A stretch of DNA of 64,000 nucleotides from Diphasiastrum complanatum (Eukaryota > Streptophyta > Lycopodiopsida > Lycopodiales > Lycopodiaceae): contig CM055110.1 of the NCBI GenBank assembly GCA_029204225.1, positions 15,398,637 through 15,462,636 on the forward strand, read 5' to 3'. This document shows, in pieces, positions 55,930 to 64,000 of this stretch (position 1 is its first letter; every line of letters begins with the position of its first letter). The notes under the pieces were generated by a model. It saw only the letters and a list, made by a program, of their open reading frames with translations, was not told the DNA's origin and did no database searches. Both the position numbers and the translations under genes were made by a program.

Positions 55930-58806
55930 CCGAATCTTAATTAAATGATACTGCACCTTCTCCATAAAGTCAAGACGTGCAGTATTGAAATCCAAATTAT
56001 GCGGCAGGAAACAACGGTGGGCTTCGGCAATCCACTTGGAAGTTGTCCATGAGGTGAAGCAGGATTCCCAAGAGCCTCCCATCATAGCCACATGAAAATA
56101 CAGTTGAGCAATCGGTAGCTGATCTTTGATTTGCTCTGAGGCCATCGGCTTATTTGGATCGAATGCCAGGGTAGGAAGGCAACCTTCCCATTTGGTTGCC
56201 ACTGACGCCAACAGTGTTAGATCTTTTGCAAATATTGCCGATTGTTGCACCGTTGGATCTGGAGAGTGGACATACTCTCTCTGATATGCTTGTAAGGCCC
56301 GGTGGAAGTCCACTGAAATGTTCCAACTGTAAGGCTGATGGATGATTGGCCAATTGGGCGTATGGATGGTGATTATATCCATAGCCAATCCCAAATCTTT
56401 CCATTTTTGTCTTCGCGGCATTGGCACGTGATAAGGATCTACCCGCAACTGGTGAGGGCTGGCGACGTAACTCCTAATTGATTCTGGAGTTTTATCAAAA
56501 GTCGTGATTCTCTATGTCAACTGCTCTCCCAGAGCAGGTATTTTGTCCAATTCTTTGTCGGCCTCGATCTCGGAGGTCTTAAATTTGAGAACCCATCCAC
56601 CATGCAAGGACTCATGTGGATGCTGCTTTAAGAAGGTCTGGATCTGGTCCTCGATGTTGATGGGCCTTTTGAATAAATGGCTTGTCCTTGATGATGATGG
56701 ACCCACTTGTACTGCCGGTATAGTTGGCGGTTGATCTGCTAGATCTGGAGCTCCTCCCTGGTCCATGCTCGAATCCATTTGTACAGCTTCTTGGCGTGAA
56801 GGGGAGAATTGCGGCATGACCGGGACGAGGATTTGTGGTACGGCTTCCAACACTTGAGCGGCGGCTTTTTCATAGGCATTGATGGTCTCTTTTGCCTTTG
56901 CCAACTCGGTTGAAGTTGCTCCTTTGAACCTATCAAAGCGGCCTTGGAATCCCTGAAGGGCCACTTTGTATGTTTCCACTTTCTTGAACAAATATGCAAT
57001 CTCTGTCGGTGTGACCGGATGATCGGGTATTTGTGTTTGCAGATAGACATCACGCTCAAGGGTGGTCGCATCCAATTCACCTTGAAGCCGTGTGCGATCT
57101 TGTTCGGCCATCTGTAATTGCCCCTTCAGCAGCTGCACCTGTTGCTTGGCCTCTTGCACTGCCTTATCTACCTGATCCTGTGTGGTTGTCAGGGCGTTTT
57201 GTAGGGAGCTGATGTAGGTTTCCAAGCGATCAGCTTGTTGCTGGGCCAATGTCTTTTTGCTTTCAGCCTTTTCTTCATGTTGCTTGGCTATCTTCACCTC
57301 TCGATCTAGCTGGACAATTTTCTGGCTAATGAGAGTGTTTTCAGATCCTAGATCAGAGATCCTCTGATCCATTTCCTTCTTCTTATCCAGCATAGACTGG
57401 ATCACTTGCCCAAGGCTTGAAACTAACCCGAGAGCATCACCAGAATCGACGGTCGTGGAGGTGGCAGCAACAGGAAACCCTGATGGTACTGTCGTTGGTA
57501 GGCGTGGAATAGGTGCCAAGGTCTCTTCTTCTTCAAAAGTATCCTCTTCTTCAAAACCTTCAGGCACCGTGGCGTCGAACTGCTTTGGTGACTATACAGT
57601 TGTGTCGACCCGAAGTGTGGCTGGGCTACCCTGTGTGGGTAGTTGTTGACTGGCATCTTCGACACCAATAGTAGATTCACGGATATGTCCTAATCCTCTT
57701 CCAAGGGATTGCGGTTCAAAGGGCGCTGGGCTCTGGGGCATTTCAAAGATTTCGGTGGCCCCAAGGGGTCGGAATCATCGAACATATCCATGAAGAACTA
57801 TGTGTTGGGTGAGGTTGCTTCGGTGTGCGGGGGTGAGGCGGCCTGGGCAGCTGTGATGGGAATGGTAGGCCCAATGGTCACAGATTGTCCTTGTAAGGGA
57901 GCAGAGGTGAGGAAAGCATTAGAGGCAAGGGGAATGGGAAGTTCAGTGCGAACAGCAACAGGGGGCAGAAGCACAGCTGACGAGGTATGCCTAGTGCGAT
58001 GTCGTGACGTAGAAGGCGAGTCAGGAATTATGATCTCGCTGCATGGATGACGACGACTATGAGAACTTGAGGCCTGATGAGATGACTCGGCCGGTGCTTC
58101 TTCATGAACCGAAAGCACAGAATCCAAGTGGAAGCCATGTATTCTGTTTTCTAAGGGGCAATAGAGATCCAACGACGAACTGCTACTTTGTATTGGCCTT
58201 AATAGCTCGCTTGAACTCACCAGAAACAGTCTTGAACCAGTTATATGGTTCAAGAGGGGCTTTGGCCAACTTTGTGTGGGACTCCACTATCCTATGAAGG
58301 ATTTGAGATGTGATGCGATCTTTCCTGAGGTTGCCAACCATCAGGAAATGATTCAACAACTGGGCAGCGGCGTGGATGGAAGGCTCAGTGATGGCTTTCA
58401 GAAGGTAGCCATCATTAGTCCAGTGCAGATCGCTGGTGAGGTCAATGTATGGCTTGATGGCCTGTTTGGCGTGCTTGTGATTGGGTGAGGCTTGCGTACC
58501 AGATGAGATTCCTATAGCTGCAAGTGCGGCCTCAGTGACACGCACTTTGTGTGTGGCTCCTTGGAAGGTGATATAAAACTTGGATTTCTCTTCCTTCCAC
58601 GTACTGAAGGCAAGAGTGATGAAATCCATATTGATGCATCCTGAAAAGGCTCTCTCATGAATACCCACTGTGGTAAGTAGAGGCTCCGCAAGGATCATCC
58701 ACTGAGTGACCATGCTTGTGCTAGGAAGAATCATGATGTCCGTTGCAGATGGGACATCACGATGGATAGTATAGCGTGGAGACTGGGAAGTATTGGTAGA
58801 AGACAT
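55930..58806 (-). pseudogene. Extra ORF after integrase, copy D (best copy)
   Basis: From ATG 58806 about 950 codons of protein are traceable. N-terminal region (58806-58183): YTIHRDVPSATDIMILPS, FSGCINMDFITLAFSTW, KFYITFQGATHKVRV, PLEPYNWFKTVSGEFKR. A linker in another frame (58200-57798) is Ser/Pro/Thr-rich. The largest open piece (57567-56512, 351 codons) begins PEGFEEED and is a long coiled coil rich in Glu, Lys and Gln, ending GGWVLKFKTSEIEADKELD. After a stop at 56512-56514 a C-terminal region follows (56448-55903: FAKDLTLLASVATKWEG, FDPNKPMASEQIKDQLP, CFLPHNLDFNTARLDFMEKV). No signal peptide, transmembrane helix or catalytic motif is apparent. A role in particle assembly, RNA binding or chromatin contact is possible but unproven. 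One frameshift and two stops break it. Confidence 0.78.
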
Positions 58807-58884
58807 GATGATTAGAAAGGAATTATAAACGCGTGAAAGTGTATCATAAGGCAATGCAGGAAATTTGGAAGGCTTTGGTCGCAA

Positions 58885-59754
58885 GAAAAATTCGCAAGAG
58901 CTTCGCTAGCACAAGTGAGGAATGAATCGAATTCAGCCAACTTATAGGTGAATTTGGTGGGTCCATTACACTGAATAGTAGTTGGGCTGATCAATTTTGA
59001 ACAAAAATTTGCAGGCATGTACAGTACTATAAAAATAGGCTATAAAAATCTCGGCGAAGGTTTCTGGGGATCTGAACCTATCAGGCAAATGTTTTCCAAG
59101 GCTGGCGAAGGATGAACCTTCGCCCAGGAGGGTCCTTCGCCCAGGTACTGTCATAAATGTATTTTTTCACAATCTGAACTTATGGACAACCTAATTTGAA
59201 CATTTTAAGATCATCTAGCATGTCGACGAAGGTTCATAATGAGGTTATGATGCTCGGTGAAGGTTTCCAAAATGGCATATCACTGAACATTCGCCTGACT
59301 CAAAAATTGAATTTTCTCTTGTCAAAAACCTTCGCCCACCTCAATTTAGATAAATCAAGGGTGGATGTACAGTCTGAGAGCTCAACGAAGGTTTCTAATA
59401 CTGTATTGGCCAAATCTGCCCAAAACAGTGATTTTTTAAGGCATTTTTCATAAAAATAATGTGCTTTCTTTTCCTTATGCTGATGACTTCCTGACTTTTG
59501 CTCATCAATCTTTCCTTATTTTTTTTTAACTGTCTTTTTCCAAAAAAAGTCAGCAAATTAATTACTGAAAACAAAAAATTGAAAACAAATAAAATGAAAA
59601 AATTTATTGAGATCAGGCTTGTTGAACTGGCGGAGCAAGCTGCCAAAACTTGCGTAATCGGCTGCCATTTACCGGAGTATCAAATCATTTTCCATCCAAG
59701 TGCTCAAGAATTATTGCGCCATAGTTCAGGATTTCCTTTACTTTATACGGGCCT
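58885..59754 (-). other. Spacer between integrase and extra ORF, copy D
   Basis: Non-coding. It holds about eight CTTCGCC-type motifs in both orientations between 59050 and 59400, with a cluster at 59105-59145. Confidence 0.6.
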
Positions 59755-60710
59755 TCACCAGTAAACTTCAACTTCCCCTTGATCAGCTTGGTTTTGTACA
59801 TCAATGCAAGATGTCCTGCTTCCAGATCTTTCTTGTGCAATCGACGATCGTGCCATGCCTTGCGACAGAATCTCTGCTGCTAAGGCATGAACTGCCATAT
59901 CAAGTTTCACATAATTTGTGCAACGCTTCATGACGAAGTTGTAAAGACTGATCATCATTTAATCGTTTCGCTTCTGCTATGCGTAAAGATGAGATTAAAA
60001 ATTCAATTGGCATAACAACATCTTGACCATAAACCAGTTGAAAAGGTGTTTGATTTGTACTATTTTTGTAAGCGGTTCTTAATGCCCATAATGCTGCATA
60101 CAGTTTATGTTCCCAATCAGACCGATTTGCCTCAACTGTCTTTGTCATAATGGTGTAGAGAATCTTATTGGAAGATTCAGCTTGGCCATTCCCTTTGGGA
60201 TAATAGGGAGTACTAAATCTGTGTATAACAAAAAAATCTTCTAGTAAACACTTTATTTTTTGATTAACAAAGTGTGTACCCCGATCACTGACAATTTCAA
60301 TCGGACATCCAAATCTGATTATAATATTTTCATATAGAAACTTGACCGTAGATTTCGCATCAGCCACTTTGACAGCTTTGGCTTCAACCCGCTTGGTCAT
60401 ATAATCAGTTGCGACGATAATGTATCGGGCCTGAGATCCTTGCACAGTGGAATGAATAGGACCAACATAATCCACTCCCCATTTTTCAAACAGTGCTTGC
60501 GATAAAACCGGATGTAAGGGTTCATAATTCTTTCGAGTAGGCCGTCGTGCTCGCGGTCAGACATCACATGTCTGAATAAAATTTTCTGTGTCTTTATGAA
60601 GTGTAGGCCACCAACAACCGGATTGCAAAAGTTTGCGAACAATAATATCTGTAGAGAAGTGTCCTCCACCCATGCCATCATGTGAAAACATGATTAAATC
60701 TGGTACTTCA
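59755..60710 (-). pseudogene. Gypsy integrase, copy D
   Basis: The core frame at 60475-59900 reads DYMTKRVEAKAVKVAD, IVSDRGTHFVNQKIKC, YYPKGNGQAESSNK and FQLVYGQDVVMPIEF, carrying the second Asp and the Glu of the DDE triad; the first Asp is in the VATDYMT segment. The finger region (60681-60500) is broken by frameshifts (CQ/REHDGLLERI). The C-terminal part continues in a shifted frame to about 59640, ending before the spacer. It is collinear with A and B. Its loss of frame near 59900 makes it non-functional. Confidence 0.83.
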
Positions 60711-60727
60711 TGCGATAAAACACATCT

Positions 60728-61770
60728 TCATAAAATATTATCTGCTCCACGATGATACAATTGTCCTGCAATTAATTGATAAGGTTGAGTCTTATGGATC
60801 AATTGTCTTTGTAGTACTTTTGTCAAAGAGTCATTCGGTTGTCCTAGCGTCAGGTACTCAACAATATTTGCCGCCCACTCAGGTACTGCTTCAACATAGA
60901 ACAACGCAACATCTGGCAGTTCATCATCCACTTCAATATTAACTGGTGCGGATTCAATTCGCGAAATGTGATCGATTGGATAATGTTGCTTCCCCTTTCT
61001 GACCACAATTCAAAAGTCAAATTCAGTCAATAATAATGACCATCTTGCAATACGTCCAATATTACACGTCTTATTTACCAAGTAAAGTAACGGTTGATGA
61101 TCTGTATAAAATGCAAAGTGCATTTTCCATGAGGTAGTGACGAAATTTCTGAACAAAAAAAATCATGGCTAGCGCTTCACGTTTTGTTGTTGAATAATTC
61201 TTCTCAGAATCTGTAAGCTATCTGCTTGCAAATCGTATAGGGTAATCTTTCTTATAGTCACCTGGCTGCGTCAAAACTGATCCAATGGCGTATTTTGAGG
61301 CATCCGTATGAACATGAAACTCTAATGTCCAATATGGAGAATGCAGTATTGGTGTTGAAGTTAATGCTTTTTTTAACTTTTCAAAGGCTTCTAACGCCTC
61401 TACTGTCCAAATAAGAACAATAAAAAATCTGTATATAGGCTGTGCTAAATCCGCAAAGAAGATAATAAAAATTCGATAGTAGTTCGCATGACCCATAAAC
61501 ACATAAACTCTTCGAATTGTTGCTGGCGGTGGCAATTCCACAATAACTTTGATCTTAGAATAATCGGTGGCAATACCATGTCTTGATATGACATGTCCAA
61601 GCACCACTCCGTGAGAAACCCATATATGGCATTTTTCTGGATTTAGAGAAATATGATATTTGCGGCATCTTTCAAAGACTTTCTCCAATCGATCCAGGTG
61701 GTCTGTATCTGTACTATGAATCCCAAGTCGTCCAAGTAAATTTCAAGAAATTTTTGCAAATAATCTTTAA
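60728..61770 (-). pseudogene. Gypsy RT end and RNase H, copy D
   Basis: A short RT piece with EIYLDDLG (about 61735) leads to the thumb (EKVFERCRKYHISLNPEKC, LGHVISRHGIATDYSKI, MGHANYYRIF) in one frame (61688-61218). RNase H begins with FHVHTDASKYAIGSVL; its middle (61200-61010) is shifted, and HYPIDHISRIES marks its end, followed by the NDSLTKVLQRQL spacer. Upstream, RT palm and fingers are missing: the protease-side linker TEPIPYP is joined directly to the RT end near 61775. Confidence 0.82.
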
Positions 61771-61775
61771 AGGAT

Positions 61776-62480
61776 ATGGTATAGGTTCCGTTGATATCCA
61801 GGCTACATTCAGCACATTTAGTGGAAGCGTGATTGGCGTATCCAAAGTTCGATCTAACAAGGAAATCTCGCTCATCTTTGATTGAATATCTTGTTGACAC
61901 ATATATCCTGCTGTACAATCAATTGTTGCAAGGGCTTCGTTCCAATTGACAGTATCCGTTTGAGAATTGTAGTGAACTCCCAATTTTTTCTCTGGTCGAT
62001 CACAAGTGTGATCCATTGTTGATGAATCATCATCCGCTTTTTGAACCACTGGCTTGATAGTCCAAGTCGTAGGATCAACTTTAACTACACATTCACGATT
62101 TTTAAAAGTGATTTTTCCGGTACCCTAGTTATGAATTACTTGCGCAACTCGTAACCATGGACGTCCTAAGAGAACTCGGTAGACATTTGGTGCTTCTGGT
62201 AAGTCCATCACGACGAAAGTAATGACAAACTATACTCCTGCAATCCTGACAGGTATATCTTCTACCATTCCTTGTGGACGAACTGTCGTTTGATCAGCTA
62301 GCTTAATAGCAAAAGTAGCAGGCTTAATCTTTGTAAGGCCCCATTTTGTACATAGCTTTGTAGAAATCAGGTTAACTCCTGAACCGCCATCTATCACGGC
62401 TGCTTCTTTAGAAAATTGTCTATGTTGTATCGGCAGAGTGATATTCTTTTGTTCACTTTCCCAAGCGGCTCCAACATGGA
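61776..62480 (-). pseudogene. Gypsy protease and linker, copy D
   Basis: Minus strand near 62400-62280 encodes AVIDGGSGVNLISTKLC and FAIKLADQTTVRPQG, the same retropepsin loop as in B and C. A segment at 62230-62100 matches the HPWLL-type region of copy B with stops. The linker (62049-61776) reads DDDSSTMDHTCDRPEKKL and TLDTPITLPLNVLNVAW before the deletion junction. The Ser/Lys-rich linker seen in B is absent because of that deletion. Confidence 0.72.
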
Positions 62481-62488
62481 GTACATCG

Positions 62489-63572
62489 TTAGATTCTCAA
62501 ATCCAGCACAAAAAAGTGGCTCCTGATGGTCTTCTGATTAGGCAAAGCTAGACGTTCCGGGTATCCAAGAGTAGGTTGTCGCAGTCTTGCTGCTGGATTG
62601 CCTCCATACTGTGGATCTCGATATCCCATCTGGGCATACCGTTGCTGAATTATCCGAGGGTTGAAGTTGCAAAAGGCAGTCTCATGGTCAGGTGAATTAC
62701 ACAGATGACAAATACCGATTTTCATTCATTTTTTCAATTGAGGACACTTGTTCACTGTGTGATTTCCTGTACAAATAGAACACCAGACATTTTCCCTGGT
62801 AGGAAAAGTCTTTGCAAACTTCTCAGGTTCCTTGTTTGCTTCTCCGTGGAAATTTTCCAATGCTTCGATCTTCTCATCAAATTGCAACTGCAACTTTTCC
62901 ATTTGTTTCTGTTGGGTCTTTCCAAGTTTCTCGAACTCATTGAGCATCATTTCTGTAGTAGCATTGGCACTCATTGATGCAATAGTGGTGGATGTCGTAG
63001 TAGTCTGCCCTGCTGTATAACTCATCATCTGAATATTCATCCTCCTCCCGAATTGCATCGTCCATCGCATTTTGCAAAAGTGCGTACTCATTATGACGTT
63101 TTAGCTCACGTCTGATCCGTTTAGGTAGACCTAACAAAAATCACATAATCATGGCATTTTCATTAATCAGCTCAAGCTCACATTCAGATCTAAGACATTT
63201 CACCCTTTCGATGTAATCTCAAACCATTTCTCGCTTTCCCATTTTAACTTTACTTCAAAGTAGGAAAGGGTCTTCTATAAACTTCCGCGGTTTGAATCGT
63301 GTGATAAGGGCTCGTTTAACAACCTCCCAATCTGTATGCTCAGTTTCATCTTGGTTATAGTACCAATCTTGTGCTGCGTCTGTTAAGGCCATAGGAAACA
63401 GCTTAAGTTTATCTTGAGGATAAATCTCACCATAGACCTCACAGGATTCAGCATAGATCTGAAGAAATCTAACTAGATCTGTTAATCCATTGTATTTGGG
63501 TAGATCCAATCGGGGTGCTCTTCTAACAATAATTGGATTGACCTCCTGTGGAGCAGCTCCAGGGGCAGCCAT
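62489..63572 (-). pseudogene. Gypsy gag, copy D
   Basis: Starts MAAPGAAPQEVNPIIVRRAP at 63572. The first 105 codons are open (YNGLTDLVRFLQIYAESCE, DAAQDWYYNQDE, FKPRKFIEDPFLL), then a frameshift near 63255. Further pieces give LPKRIRRELKRHNEYALLQ, VWCSICTGNHTVNKCP and CHLCNSPDHETAFC. The terminal tandem zinc knuckles present in B and C are missing: after PERLALP the sequence passes almost directly to protease-side sequence. The start region is duplicated upstream (63635-63714). Confidence 0.83.
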
Positions 63573-63714
63573 CTTTACAAATTTAGATCAAATCGATAAT
63601 GAGATTGGATATAGATTTTTCCAAAAACTATCAATTGACCTCCTGTGGAGCAGCTCTAGGGACAACCATCTCTACAAATTTAGATCAAATCGATAATGAT
63701 ATTGGATATAGATT
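63538..63714 (-). repeat. 97-bp tandem duplication over the gag start, copy D
   Basis: 63538-63617 and 63635-63714 match over about 80 bp, including the ATG and the first codons. The outer copy stops after about a dozen codons, giving a short upstream ORF. Confidence 0.85.
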
Positions 63715-64000
63715 AGATCTGCTAGCTCTATTTCACTTTTCAAGAATCAAATTCTATATGATGAAAAACTACCCAAAATTTGATCAATCGATACTTCTTA
63801 AAAATGATAAATCTCTCAGAGTCCAATTCAGAATATATCAGATTTGATCCAAATTTTGACAGAGACTTTATTTGGAAAATCAGAAACTAAAAATAGGACT
63901 GACGAAGGTTCTCTAGACGAAGGTTGTCTTGGCGAAGGTTCAACAATGCTATTTTGGGATAAAAACTCTCTGAACATTTTTCTGGCAATTTCTTGGAAAA
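63715..64000 (-). other. Part of the copy D leader
   Basis: Non-coding. Three closely spaced CTTCGTC or CTTCGCC motifs (reverse complement gacgaagg, gacgaagg and ggcgaagg) lie at 63902-63940, as in the leaders of B and C. Confidence 0.65.

Larger units (their letters stand above)
55106..64000 (-). mobile_element. Gypsy copy D, minus strand, runs off the right edge
   Basis: Reading leftward: leader (past 63573), gag, protease, deleted RT, RNase H, integrase, spacer, extra ORF, polypurine tract (55853-55862) and 3' LTR (55852 to 55106). The 5' LTR and primer site should lie beyond 64000. D sits inside C; the left flank is cttga (55101-55105). It has the best-preserved extra ORF of all copies. 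Confidence 0.88.

Overview
This window looks like nuclear DNA from a land plant with a large, repeat-rich genome. It is AT-rich, carries one host-like gene with plant-specific architecture (a DREB2-type AP2/ERF transcription factor), and is otherwise dominated by nested, broken LTR retrotransposons. A seed plant, possibly a gymnosperm, fits the long degenerate intergenic stretches and the coexistence of old copia, chromovirus and non-chromoviral gypsy copies, but the lineage is an inference. No bacterial operons, CRISPR arrays, rRNA or convincing tRNA genes are present.

Layout. 13-3020 is a decayed, internally deleted Ty1/copia element with both ~230-bp LTRs. 3134-3708 is an orphan, diverged copy of a coiled-coil ORF whose better copies lie in the right half. 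4408-4703 and 10453-11592 are parts of one minus-strand copia locus, split by a Ty3/gypsy chromovirus (4709-10447) that has a perfect 5-bp target duplication (gctac), a chromodomain, a pol frame broken only by five stop codons, and no gag. 11600-17290 has no recognisable gene. 17300-20010 is a mosaic of abutting LTRs, a minus-strand copia RNase H remnant and a 1.02-kb segment bounded by 30-bp inverted repeats.

21200-24200 holds the DREB2-like gene: a pyrimidine-rich probable 5' UTR, a probable 5'-UTR intron, a 436-codon uninterrupted CDS and a poly(A) signal. 24200-28350 is intergenic, with a tRNA-derived SINE and a 177-bp (GA)n microsatellite. 28350-31600 is a decayed multi-exon gene resembling a DDE-type transposase, and 31957-32813 (minus) is an unrecognised two-exon coding remnant.

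From about 32850 to the end the window is one family of non-chromoviral Ty3/gypsy elements with ~740-bp LTRs and a tRNA-Asp-type primer site. A, A2, B and C lie in plus orientation and share LTRs head to tail. Copy D is on the minus strand, interrupts C at 55105 and runs off the right edge. Collectively the copies show gag, protease, RT, RNase H, integrase and then a large extra ORF between integrase and the 3' LTR, encoding a conserved N-terminal region, a long coiled coil and a conserved C-terminal region, with no visible membrane segment. Every copy is defective, each with different deletions. This extra ORF, its orphan relative at 3134, and a CTTCGCC-type motif clustered both before gag and before the extra ORF are the most novel-looking signals here.
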